From Paraburkholderia sp. (GTDB taxonomy: Bacteria; Pseudomonadota; Gammaproteobacteria; Burkholderiales; Burkholderiaceae): a stretch of 64,000 nucleotides of DNA. Where the stretch lies: NCBI GenBank assembly GCA_004322045.1, contig SCRN01000008.1, forward strand, positions 1 through 64,000. The letters run 5' to 3'. This document shows, in pieces, positions 44,947 through 53,355 of this stretch (positions are counted from its first letter, which is position 1; each line of letters begins with the position of its first letter). The position numbers and the translations under genes are program-made. Below the pieces are notes generated by a model. The model was not told the DNA's origin. It saw only the letters and a program-made list of their open reading frames with translations, and made no database searches.

Positions 44947-46155
44947 TTAGACGAGCATCTCGATAGCGGCGGGATGGCCGAGAAAGTCGGCCGGACTTGC
45001 CGATCGCCCATAGGCACCCGACTGCAGAACCACGACGAAGTCCCCGATGCGGGCATCGGGCAGCGGCACGTCGTCCGCGATTCGGTCGAGTGGTGTGCAT
45101 AAGCACCCGACGATGTCGCAGCGCTCTTGGGGCGCGTCGTTCAGGCGATTGCCAAGCAGCGCTGGAAAATTGCGGCGCAGAACTTGCCCGAAATTTCCGG
45201 AGGCAGCCAGATGGTGGTGCAGTCCGCCGTCGGTGATCAGGAATGTCCTGCCGCGGGAAGCCTTGCGATCGATGACGCGGCACACGTAGACGCCGGCTTC
45301 TCCGACCAAGTACCGTCCGAGTTCGAGGACGATGCGGGTGCCCGGCAGACGGTCGTGGAACTGCGGGAGCCAGCCGTGCATCGCTTGTGTGACCGCGTCG
45401 ATGTCGAGCGGCGTGTCGCCCGCGAAATACGGGATACCGAAGCCGCCGCCCATATTGACGTATCGCGGGGCGGTCGGTAGATCGGTGGCGAGTCTCGTGA
45501 CGAGCTCCGCGCTTTGCTGCTGGGCCTGGATGATGGTTGCGGCGTGCAGGCACTGCGATCCCCAAAAAAGATGAAAGCCGACGAGCGCCACATCGTGCGC
45601 GTCGACCTCGCGCAGCAGCGCCGGCACCTGTTCCGCATCGATGCCGAACTGCGCGGCGCCACCGCCCATTCGCATGCCGCTCTGGCCGACGTGGAAGTTC
45701 GGGTTGACGCGGATGGCGACGTTGGGGCGCAAACCGAGTTCCCAGCCGAGTGCCGCGACGAGGTGCAGTTGGGTGACCGATTCGAGGTGAATGTTGACGC
45801 CACTCGCTACTGCGCGACGCAGCTCATCGCGCTCTTTGCCCGGACCGGCGAAGCCGATCTGGCGGGCGCCAGCACCGGTATCCAGGGCGAGCGCCATCTC
45901 AGATGCGGAGGCGACATCGAAGCCGTCGACGCGCGTCGCGAGGTGGTGCACGATGGCTTGCATCGGATTGGCTTTGATTGAGTAGTGCAATTCGATGTCG
46001 CCGGGCAGTTTGTCGCGCAGCATGCGTACGCGAGCGTCGATCGCGGCTCGATCATAGGCAAAGAAGGGCGTGCGCCCGGCGCGGTCGGCTAGGCGAGCGA
46101 CATCGATGCCGCCGATAGCCAGAACGCCGTTTTGCTCAAGGAATGGGAGGTTCAC
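44947..46155 (-). CDS. PLP-dependent fold-III decarboxylase (diaminopimelate/ornithine decarboxylase family)
   Basis: A 402-residue alanine-racemase-fold decarboxylase. The PLP lysine is Lys61 in HYSIKANP, the phosphate-binding GGGFGIPYF follows in the middle, and the catalytic Cys region is VGCLCTPLDRIADD near the C-terminus. Relatives include BtrK, which decarboxylates a glutamyl-carrier-protein thioester, and decarboxylases coupled to acyl ligases in EPS/exosortase loci. With a ligase and ACP in the same operon, action on a carrier-bound amino acid is plausible. GTG at 46155 is chosen because it overlaps the ligase stop (GTGA) and gives a normal N-terminus; the longer frame is the ligase's shadow. 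Confidence 0.85.
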   Translation of the reverse strand: MNLPFLEQNGVLAIGGIDVARLADRAGRTPFFAYDRAAIDARVRMLRDKLPGDIELHYSIKANPMQAIVHHLATRVDGFDVASASEMALALDTGAGARQIGFAGPGKERDELRRAVASGVNIHLESVTQLHLVAALGWELGLRPNVAIRVNPNFHVGQSGMRMGGGAAQFGIDAEQVPALLREVDAHDVALVGFHLFWGSQCLHAATIIQAQQQSAELVTRLATDLPTAPRYVNMGGGFGIPYFAGDTPLDIDAVTQAMHGWLPQFHDRLPGTRIVLELGRYLVGEAGVYVCRVIDRKASRGRTFLITDGGLHHHLAASGNFGQVLRRNFPALLGNRLNDAPQERCDIVGCLCTPLDRIADDVPLPDARIGDFVVVLQSGAYGRSASPADFLGHPAAIEMLV

Positions 46156-47771
46156 GATCGCCTCGCTTCGGGCTCGACTTGCGTGCCGGTGAACGCCGCG
46201 CGCAACGCAGTTCGATCGAACTTCCCGTTGGGGTTGCGCGGGATCTCTGGGCGAACGATCAGGCGCTGCGGCACCATGTACCGAGGCAGCCGTTGCGCGC
46301 ACCACGTTTGCAGCGCTTCGGTATCGAACGGCTCGGCTGCCGGCACAACCAGCAGCACAATCGCTTCGCCAAGTTCGTCGTCAGGCACGCCGAGGGCGAC
46401 GGCTTCTGCGACGAGTCCGCTGCCGTGAACGGTTTCCTCGATCTCCTCAGGGCTGACGCGGTACCCGGAACTCTTGATTTGAGCGTCGTTGCGTGCGACG
46501 AAGTAGAGAAATCCCTCGGAGTCACGCCGCACGAGGTCTCCCGACCAGACCGCGATATCTCGCGCCGCGCCACCGGGCTTGACTTCGGGAGACGGCCGGT
46601 AGTGCTGGGCGGTACGGTCCGCGTCGTTCCAGTAGCCCAGCGTGACACAGGCGCCGACGTGGACCAATTCGCCGGTCTCGTCGGGCTCGCATGGGGAGCC
46701 GTCCTTGCGGACGACGAGGATGCGGGCGTTTGGCACGGCTTTGCCGATCGAATCGGGGCGGCGGTCAACCTCGCTGGGATCGAGAAACGTCGAGCGGAAC
46801 GCTTCGGTCAGTCCATACATCAGATAGGGCAGCGCTTGCGGAAACAGCGTGCGCAGTTGCTGCAGGACGGGCAGCGGAAGCCGGCCGCCCGTATTGGCGA
46901 AGTAGCGCAGCGTGGGGCACGCCGCGCTCGGCCAGGTCGCGCGGGCGAGCTGCATCCATAAGGGCGGCACGCCTGTGATTGCAGTAATGCGTTCACGCTA
47001 GCACGCTTCGATGACGTCCTGTGGCGTCACGTAGTTGATGAGCACAGCGGCGGCGCCCGCATACCAGGCCGAGGTGAGTTGGCTCAAGCCCGCGTCGAAG
47101 CTGAGCGGCAGAACGGCGAGGATCCGGTCGGTTGCGGTGTGACGCAGGTAATGGGAAACGCTCCACGCACCCTCGAGCAGGTTGCGATGACTGAGCATCA
47201 CGCCTTTGGGCAGCCCGGTCGAGCCGGACGTGTAAAGGATGGCGGCCAGATCCGTGTCGATACCCGATGCCGATGCTGAGCGTGGCGTGTCCCCCTCATC
47301 GTTTGCAGTACTACCGACGCATGCAGGCTCAGGCCAAGTGTGGATGTGCGTTTGCATGCGCAGATGCCGGCTCACCGCGCTGGGATCATCCACGATGATC
47401 GTGTGGTGAACGCCCGCCACGCCATTTTCGTCGAGTACGCGCGCGCGAAGGGCAGTGGTGATCAGGCAGTCGGCGCTGCAGTCGCGCAGCACGTGAGCGA
47501 CCTGCTGGGGCTTGAGCAGTGGATTGATGGGAACGAACACGCATTGCGCGGCCGCTGCGCCGAGCATCGATATGACGGTCTCGATGCGCTTGTCCAAAAA
47601 GATTGCGATACGGGCGCCCGTTGGGATGCCGAGCGAGCATAGCGCGTTAGCCAAAGCGTGTACCCGGCATGCCAGGATCCGATAAGTCAGGCTAGCTGGA
47701 CCGCAAACAAGGGCTTGCGCGTCGGGCGTCTGCCGTGCGGCCGCGCGAACAATGTCGAGGATGTTGTTCAT
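46152..47771 (-). pseudogene. AMP-forming acyl-CoA/acyl-ACP ligase interrupted by one in-frame amber codon
   Basis: A 539-codon adenylate-forming enzyme. The N-part has the A3 phosphate loop LYTSGSTGLPKGVMLSH and ends VTPQDVIEAC at a TAG (46998-47000). The same frame then continues at once with RERITAITGVPPLWMQLA and runs to the end, including YGLTEAFRS, SGDLVRRD and the A10 Lys in NPNGKFDRTAL. Nothing else is damaged. It would activate a carboxylic or amino acid and load the operon's ACP. Either the gene is inactivated by a nonsense mutation, the amber is suppressed, or the base is a sequencing error. Downstream genes remain intact. Confidence 0.85.
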
Positions 47772-47820
47772 GGGGGTATCGAGGTCGAGGATGAGCGTTA
47801 AAGAAGTGCTTGCTGAGCGG

Positions 47821-48768
47821 TCAGTGACGTATCACCATCGCACCGAAGCAGCCGGCGAGACCGCACGAAAACAGCAGGGACCAGCCTCCAGGTTTCCGAT
47901 CCCGGCAGGTTCGAAAGTCGATGAAGGGGTCCGCGCCGAAGACGTGGCCGATTCGCCCGAAATTCGCGGTGAACAGCCGCTCTTGTCGGACGGACAGCAT
48001 CGTCATCAGCCTGGCCCAGCCCGGCAAATTCACGTGATGGGGCAGCACGTGCGTGATGTCGCGGCTCGTGATACCGGCTTGCCGAATGGCGGCGCGCATC
48101 GTGGAGAACGCGGACCAGTAGTAGCGATCGTCGGGCACCGGCTGCAGATCGTCATCGGTGCCGCGGAAAGAACGGCCGTCGGTGTACAGGTACAGGCCGG
48201 CGATGACGTCGCGCTCGCCGTCACGCTCGAGCAGCAATGCGCAGGCGCCATCGCTGTGCAGCGCAAGGTCTTGAATCGCCCGCAGCCGGTCGCATTCCGA
48301 ACCGATTACATCGGCACAGACGACGATCGCGCGCCTAAGCGATGAGTGCCGCACAGCGAGCGCGAGCAGCGCGCGGATGGCTGCCATCGGCGAGACGCAG
48401 TGCTGCTGCATGATCGAAAACGCCAGTGCGCGGCTCAGCCCCGTGCAGAGCTGAATCTCTTGGGCGGTGTTCGCGGGTGGCGCAAGGACGCTGGTCTGAA
48501 TCGTATGCGTATAGACGAGCGCATCCACCGTTTCCGGAGCGGTGTCGGTTTCGTGCAGCAGCGAGGAAACGGCATGGACGGCCAGGGCCACAGGCGAGGC
48601 GCCGGCAGCGTCGTGGAACTGCGCGACGCCGTTGTCGAGCAGTGCGCGGGCGCGTGCGTCCGGCAGGCCGCAACGTGCCGCCCAGCGATGTGCATCCACC
48701 GTCTTCTCGGGCAGGCAGAACGCGATGCCGGACAGCGATAGCGAGGGAGGTCGAACCGAGGCCGTCAT
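47821..48768 (-). CDS. FabH-like (KAS III) condensing enzyme, catalytic-type member of pair 1
   Basis: A 315-residue thiolase-fold protein. Cys124 in SIMQQHCVSP is the predicted nucleophile. His245 in VLPHHVNLPGW and Asn269/His275 in TANFGRIGHV are the expected partners. The pattern matches the product at 41232-42158 residue by residue around the active site, so the two are paralogues. Its start overlaps the stop of the Cys-less partner gene upstream by 4 bp. It probably condenses an acyl group with a product of the ligase/ACP/decarboxylase module. Confidence 0.84.
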   Translation of the reverse strand: MTASVRPPSLSLSGIAFCLPEKTVDAHRWAARCGLPDARARALLDNGVAQFHDAAGASPVALAVHAVSSLLHETDTAPETVDALVYTHTIQTSVLAPPANTAQEIQLCTGLSRALAFSIMQQHCVSPMAAIRALLALAVRHSSLRRAIVVCADVIGSECDRLRAIQDLALHSDGACALLLERDGERDVIAGLYLYTDGRSFRGTDDDLQPVPDDRYYWSAFSTMRAAIRQAGITSRDITHVLPHHVNLPGWARLMTMLSVRQERLFTANFGRIGHVFGADPFIDFRTCRDRKPGGWSLLFSCGLAGCFGAMVIRH

Positions 48769-49808
48769 GTGTTTTCCCCACGGAAATCAAGGAGAGCGCA
48801 GGCGGCCTGTCCCTGGAAGCCGAGGGAACTGACGAGCATGCATTGTCCGTGCGAGGGCGCGATCGATCTCAGCAGTGCGTCGAGCCGTGCGGGCGTGTCC
48901 GCCGCACAGAGGTGGCCGTGCGCGTCTTGGTCTTCATGCCAGATTCGTTCGACCGGCAGCCCACTGCGTGCGCCGAGCTCTCTTATGAGTTGCGCCTCGA
49001 CGGCGGAGGGCGGCAAGATCCAGTCGATGTCCGCTGCGCACAGCTTGGCGCGTGTGCACGCGTCATCGATGGCCTGCGTGAGTGTCGTGGCGCCAATGAG
49101 CCCGCGGTCCGTTGACGCGAAAGCGCCGGGCCCCGGCGTGCGGATCGTGAGGCTGCGCACCCGCCATCCCGGAATGGGAGATCTCGCGATCAGGACGGCA
49201 GCCGCCCCGTCGCCCATGACGGTCAACGCATCGACTCGCCGCACAAACGGCGGGAGCCACCGCTCGGCGGCGACGATCAGCACGGCACGCATCTGTGTGT
49301 CGACGGCCATCATGGCGAGGGCAACGTCCAGTGCCATCAGGAACGACACGCTTTGAAGCTGTCCGATCGCAAAGGGCGCACGGCTCGATCGGAGTTCGCA
49401 GTGCAGACGGCAAGCGCAGGACAGCGCGAGGTCGTGTTCGAAGCTGGTGGTGCACACAATGATCTGGTCCGGCGTAAGCTCCGCTCGTTGGGGCAAAGCG
49501 TCGAGAAGGGTTTGCGCGACAGTTAGCGCCATGTCCGAAAGCGTCATCCGAGGTTCGTTGGCAACCGGGCGATCCGCTGCGAGGCTGACTTGTGACGCGG
49601 GACGATCACCCTCGCCGCATCGCGCGCGAGCTTCTCGCCACCGCAAGGTATCGGCATAGACTGCCTGCATGACCACCTCTCGTGCCGTGATGCCGGTAGC
49701 GGCAACCGGTTCGATAGACGCATCCGGAGCGACACGGGCATAGGGGATGTATCGCGCCGAGGCGACGATGCGAGGCTCGACGCCCGCGTGGTCACTGGGC
49801 TGAGACAT
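48765..49808 (-). CDS. FabH-like protein with Ser in place of catalytic Cys, partner member of pair 1
   Basis: A 347-residue thiolase-fold protein. The active-site segment reads AIGQLQSVSFLMAL with Ser153 at the Cys position. It shares with the other Cys-less protein the blocks VLIVAAERWLPPF, ALTVMGDGAAAVLI and LSSLGFQGQAACALL. Ser is normally inadequate for KAS III transacylation, so it is likely a structural or specificity subunit of a heterodimer. It overlaps the ACP gene upstream by 17 bp and its partner downstream by 4 bp. Confidence 0.8.
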   Translation of the reverse strand: MSQPSDHAGVEPRIVASARYIPYARVAPDASIEPVAATGITAREVVMQAVYADTLRWREARARCGEGDRPASQVSLAADRPVANEPRMTLSDMALTVAQTLLDALPQRAELTPDQIIVCTTSFEHDLALSCACRLHCELRSSRAPFAIGQLQSVSFLMALDVALAMMAVDTQMRAVLIVAAERWLPPFVRRVDALTVMGDGAAAVLIARSPIPGWRVRSLTIRTPGPGAFASTDRGLIGATTLTQAIDDACTRAKLCAADIDWILPPSAVEAQLIRELGARSGLPVERIWHEDQDAHGHLCAADTPARLDALLRSIAPSHGQCMLVSSLGFQGQAACALLDFRGENT

Positions 49809-50070
49809 GGGACGCGACGAATGAAACCAGGTTGCCGAAGCGCATGAACAGATCGGCCGACAGATCCTCGGGCGCTAGCGTGAAGCCAAAGCGTTGCTCG
49901 AGTTGGAGGAGCAGCTCCGTCATGTTCATCGAATCGACGCCGACGTCGAAGAGATTGGTGTCGTCGACGATGAGCTCTGCGCTCAGGTTGCTGCCGAGTA
50001 CCGACAGCAGGCAGGCCTTTACGGTGGAAGCAACGTCGTCGCGTCGGGTCGAGGGAGGGTGGGATGCCAT
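49792..50070 (-). CDS. Acyl/peptidyl carrier protein
   Basis: A 92-residue phosphopantetheine-binding protein. The attachment serine is Ser47 in DVGVDSMNMTEL (43-54), with helix II following directly. The family is ACP/PCP; it should carry the substrate as a thioester for the ligase, decarboxylase, dehydrogenase and condensing enzymes of this operon. Its 3' end overlaps the next gene by 17 bp. No phosphopantetheinyl transferase is present in the window. Confidence 0.9.
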   Translation of the reverse strand: MASHPPSTRRDDVASTVKACLLSVLGSNLSAELIVDDTNLFDVGVDSMNMTELLLQLEQRFGFTLAPEDLSADLFMRFGNLVSFVASHVSAQ

Positions 50071-50100
50071 GAGCGTTCTCCGGTGAGAGGCTTCGAAATC

Positions 50101-51360
50101 TCAAGATGAGAAGGGCTGTGTGGGCCGGGGAGGCGGCGATTGAGTGATGTCCCATGGGAGCGAGGTCGCGCGCTGCGCGGCCCGCGCGATCATGAGCCGC
50201 TGCATGTCTCCGGTGCCTTCCATAATGTCGAACGCTTTCGCATCGCGGTAGCTTTGCTCGAGCGATGGATAGGCGGCGATACCGTCGAGACCGGCCAGTT
50301 CGAGGGACGCGCGCGTGACACGCGCGGCCACGCGCGAGGCATAGGCCTTGGCGATCGACGAGTCCATGGAAGTCGCGATGCCGTGATCGGTTTTCCACGC
50401 CGCGTGATGGCACAGCAACTGTGCCGCAGTGATCTGTCGATCGACGTCGAGAAGGCTCGCTTCTACGTCGGCGATGCGGTGGCGCTCGTGGGCCGGATGT
50501 GCGCCGGCGTCGAAATAGGTCGCTAGATCGTCGCGCACCCGCCGACAGGCGCCGATCATGACTGCGGAGAGCAGGGGCCGGAAATAGTCCCATGCCTGTT
50601 GGGCTCCCGAGAACGCATCGTCGAGGGGGTTTTCATCGCCGCGGCTGAGGAGCGCCTCTTCGGGCACTTCGCAGTCAGCGTACGAGAGCACGGCGAGTTG
50701 GCTCACGCGCAAGCCCGACATGCGCTCAATACGCGCGACCGAAAAACCTGGCGTACCGCGATCGACGCGAAATGCGCGGATGCCGAAGCGGCCCACCTGC
50801 CGGTTGACCGTGGCGAACGTGATCACGCAGTCGGCGCGCGCACCGTTCGTGATGAAGCACTTGGTACCGTTCAATACCCAGCCGTGTGCCGTCTTGCGAG
50901 CTGTGGTTCGCATGGCCGTAGCGTCGGATCCGCAATCGGGCTCGGTGATGGCGAAGGCGCCCCAGCGTGGTGTCTCGCTGCGGAAGTGTTCGAAGAAGTC
51001 GGCCTGCTGTCGAGCACTGGCTAGCTCGAGGACGGGGGGCATTGCCAGGCCAGGGCCGGGCAGTGCGAGCGCCAAGCCCGCATCGGCGTAGCCGAGATAT
51101 TCCATGAGGATCACGCGCGACACGAGCGACTGAGCGTCCGGGCACCCGCCGTACGCGAGCGGAACCAGATTGAGGTTCAGGGCGGCGACATCGTCAGACT
51201 CCCAAGCGGCCTCGGGAATTTGCCCCGTAGCGTCGGCCGCCGGGCCGTGCGCCCGCATGCGTGCGGCGAGCCGGTTAAGCTGCAGCCCGCAGGCCGCGAG
51301 GCTGGCCTCGAGCGTCGCCAGCGTGGGACGCTGCTGTGACGGTTGCAGATTCGCAGTCAT
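50101..51360 (-). CDS. Acyl-CoA dehydrogenase family flavoprotein (catalytically complete)
   Basis: A 419-residue acyl-CoA dehydrogenase, first gene of the operon. The FAD/substrate segment AITEPDCGSDATAMRTTA (about 138-155) and HGWVLNGTKCFITNG are canonical. The catalytic Glu lies near residue 381 in IMEGTGDMQRL. Carrier-protein-bound substrates are oxidised by relatives such as PigA and other prolyl-PCP dehydrogenases, which also work with a ligase and carrier; the ACP gene follows after 30 bp. It is divergent from a GntR regulator. Confidence 0.88.
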   Translation of the reverse strand: MTANLQPSQQRPTLATLEASLAACGLQLNRLAARMRAHGPAADATGQIPEAAWESDDVAALNLNLVPLAYGGCPDAQSLVSRVILMEYLGYADAGLALALPGPGLAMPPVLELASARQQADFFEHFRSETPRWGAFAITEPDCGSDATAMRTTARKTAHGWVLNGTKCFITNGARADCVITFATVNRQVGRFGIRAFRVDRGTPGFSVARIERMSGLRVSQLAVLSYADCEVPEEALLSRGDENPLDDAFSGAQQAWDYFRPLLSAVMIGACRRVRDDLATYFDAGAHPAHERHRIADVEASLLDVDRQITAAQLLCHHAAWKTDHGIATSMDSSIAKAYASRVAARVTRASLELAGLDGIAAYPSLEQSYRDAKAFDIMEGTGDMQRLMIARAAQRATSLPWDITQSPPPRPTQPFSS

Positions 51361-51599
51361 GGCCCATTTCCTCCAACACCGCGCACTTGCGCCGGATCAT
51401 CGACAGGCCCGCGACCAGCGGGTACGCCGCGCAGGTGTCGTTCGGACTGGAGCGTAGGTGCTTGCCGGCACCCTGCCCACCTCCGCGCATAGGGAGGGTG
51501 AGGGGGTGTCCTGGGCCCGGAGTCCGACCGCACGCGTAGCGGATGCCCGATAATGGCGGCGAGACAAAGTGATGAACGCCACCGACGGACGTGACGAAT

Positions 51600-52436
51600 A
51601 TGGCAGGGCGAAAACGGATAACCGAAAAGAAGATGCCGCTGGCGCAGCCAGACAAGCGCGGTTCCCGCACGATCAAGCGCGGCGATCAGGTCGCCGAGCA
51701 GATCAAGCGCGGGATCAACGATGGACTGTTGCGCCCGGGCAAGCGCCTCAACAAGGAGGCGGAGTTGCAGCAGATGTTCAATGTAAGCCGAGGCTCGATG
51801 CGCGACGCGCTCAAGGCGCTGGAAGTGCAGGGGCTCGTGACGCTGAGCACGGGGCCCGACGGGGGCGCGACGATTACGCGCGTTCCCATCGCGCGGGCGT
51901 TCCAGTCCCTGCAGAACTATCTGTTTTTCGAGAACCTCACGCTCGGGGACATCTACGCGGTGCGCCGCACGCTGGAGCCCATGGTGGCGGCGGGCGCCGT
52001 CGCTCATCTGAGCGAGGCAGACTTCGAAGCGCTCGAGCGCAGCGTGTCGGTATGCGAGCCGTTTGAGGCGCGTAGCGAGGAGGCGCTCGATCAGCGCCAC
52101 GAGGACATTCATTTTCACGACGTGCTGGCAGCCGCGCATCCCAATGCGTTTTTGCGCTGCTTGTGCCAGATCATCAACCAGATGCTGCACTCGCTGGTAA
52201 TCGTCGCCGGAAACGTGACGCAGCGCGATTACCAGGCCTTCGGCCGGAACACGGTCGCTGCACACCGTGCGATTCTGGAAGCCGCGCGGCGCAGGGATGC
52301 GGACGCGGTCGCGCGGCTCATGGCCGTGCACATGGACGAAGCGGAAGCGCAACTGCGTAAGGTTCATGCGGCGCTGCAGCAGAAGTTGGTGTTGGATTCC
52401 GAGCTGGACCTGCGCACGGAGCGCGGCGAGCCCTAA
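51600..52436 (+). CDS. GntR family regulator, FadR/FCD subfamily
   Basis: A 278-residue regulator. The HTH (about 30-85) contains GKRLNKEAELQQMFNVSRGSM and the FCD effector domain has the metal-ligand pattern around HEDIHFHDVLAAAHPNAF and the C-terminal AVARLMAVHMDEAE. The ATG at 51600 or the GTG at 51591 could start it. It is divergent from the biosynthetic operon (240-bp gap) and could control it in addition to LuxR, but it might instead belong to the amide-utilisation genes downstream. Confidence 0.88.
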   Translation: MAGRKRITEKKMPLAQPDKRGSRTIKRGDQVAEQIKRGINDGLLRPGKRLNKEAELQQMFNVSRGSMRDALKALEVQGLVTLSTGPDGGATITRVPIARAFQSLQNYLFFENLTLGDIYAVRRTLEPMVAAGAVAHLSEADFEALERSVSVCEPFEARSEEALDQRHEDIHFHDVLAAAHPNAFLRCLCQIINQMLHSLVIVAGNVTQRDYQAFGRNTVAAHRAILEAARRRDADAVARLMAVHMDEAEAQLRKVHAALQQKLVLDSELDLRTERGEP

Positions 52437-52471
52437 ATGGCCTGGGGGCGATTCGATTACGTGCTGCTATT

Positions 52472-52524
52472 ACCCGGCAATCTTCCGTACACGTGTTGAT
52501 CGACCCGGCAATTTACCGTACAAT
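52472..52524 (+). promoter_or_regulatory. Promoter with twin operator repeats of the TacA/TacT-type module
   Basis: A 20-bp sequence, ACCCGGCAATCTTCCGTACA (52472-52491), recurs at 52503-52522 with two changes, 31 bp apart. A promoter TTGATC (52496-52501), 17-bp spacer, TACAAT (52519-52524) is embedded so that the second repeat covers the spacer and most of the -10 box. This suits autorepression by the ribbon-helix-helix antitoxin with its toxin. Confidence 0.72.
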
Positions 52525-52544
52525 CCCATTGGGAGGTATTTCTC

Positions 52545-52814
52545 ATGGCTACCACAAGATTTGAGGCCCGGATTGAGTCGGACGTGCATGCGGCGATCCG
52601 ACGTGCTGCGGAAATCCAGGGTCGCACGATGACCGACTTCGTCATTTCCGCGGCTCGCGAGGCGGCTCAGCGCGCGATCGCGGAAGCGGAGGTGATCCGG
52701 CTATCGATGGCGGATTCGCGGCGGTTTGCCGACTTGATCATTTCACCGCCGGAGCCGGTAGATGCGCTCAATCGAGCGATCGCCAGCCATGATCGACTAT
52801 TGCGTAACGAATGA
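52545..52814 (+). CDS. TacA-like antitoxin (DUF1778, ribbon-helix-helix)
   Basis: An 89-residue antitoxin. The N-terminal ribbon-helix-helix (MATTRFEARIESDVHAAIRR, about 1-45) binds DNA, and the C-terminal tail (about 60-89, LIISPPEPVDALNRAI) should wrap and neutralise the toxin, as in TacA. A GGGAGG site precedes the ATG. The stop overlaps the toxin start (ATGA), the standard coupling of type II pairs. Confidence 0.92.
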   Translation: MATTRFEARIESDVHAAIRRAAEIQGRTMTDFVISAAREAAQRAIAEAEVIRLSMADSRRFADLIISPPEPVDALNRAIASHDRLLRNE

Positions 52815-53299
52815 ATGGCGATCGATTCGTTGTTTGCGCGCTTGCCGCTGCCCACGACCGGTCGCAGTTCGAGTGCGGATCGACGCCACTCGATCGTTAC
52901 CTTCGGGAGTTCGTCACGCAGGATATTCGCCGCCGTATAGCGGCGTGCTTCGTGATGCTGGATGGCGACTTCGTGGCCGGCTATTACACGCTGTCTGCGG
53001 CAAGTGTCGCACTTGCGGACTTGCCGCAAGAGGTGGCTCGAAAGCTACCGCGCTATCCGGCGGTTCCGGTTATCCGCATGGGGCGATTGGCCGTTGACCG
53101 GAGGTATCGCGGCCGTGGGCTGGGTGCCGCGCTGCTCGTCAATGCGTTGCGCCGAGCCGCGCAGTCGGAGATTCCGGGCGCTGCGTTGACTGTCGACGCG
53201 AAGGACGAGCAAGCCGCCGACTTCTATCGACATTTCGGCTTTAGCCAATTTGGCGACGACCCTCTATCGCTATTTCTTCCGCTCGCAAGCGTCCGATGA
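52811..53299 (+). CDS. TacT-like GNAT toxin
   Basis: A 162-residue GNAT acetyltransferase of the TacT/AtaT-related toxin group, which acetylates the amino group of charged tRNAs and blocks translation. The acetyl-CoA motif is RYRGRGLGAAL (about 97-107), and a conserved Tyr lies in ADFYRHFGF near the C-terminus. It overlaps the antitoxin gene by 4 bp. Full length, so the module is probably active. Confidence 0.91.
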   Translation: MNGDRFVVCALAAAHDRSQFECGSTPLDRYLREFVTQDIRRRIAACFVMLDGDFVAGYYTLSAASVALADLPQEVARKLPRYPAVPVIRMGRLAVDRRYRGRGLGAALLVNALRRAAQSEIPGAALTVDAKDEQAADFYRHFGFSQFGDDPLSLFLPLASVR

Positions 53300-53355
53300 T
53301 CGGGCTTTCGCTCGCATGGTCCTCGCGATCGAGGTTCGTTTAGGTCGATTCGCCG

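Noticed and set aside
44947-47771. Ligase + PLP decarboxylase considered as part of an exosortase/EPS locus, where related gene pairs occur.
   Set aside because: No exosortase, glycosyltransferase or polysaccharide export gene is present in the window.
41232-49808. FabH-like proteins considered as chalcone/stilbene-type type III PKS or HMG-CoA synthase.
   Set aside because: Length, the QQHC active site and the LPxHxxLP His motif fit the KAS III group; the Phe and loop signatures of type III PKS are absent.
51361-51599. Minus-strand frame over the gap between the acyl-CoA dehydrogenase and the GntR gene (contains PGHPLTLPMRGGG).
   Set aside because: Looks like a chance frame through a G-rich intergenic sequence (GGGAGGGTGAGGGGGTG); no ribosome-binding site or family.
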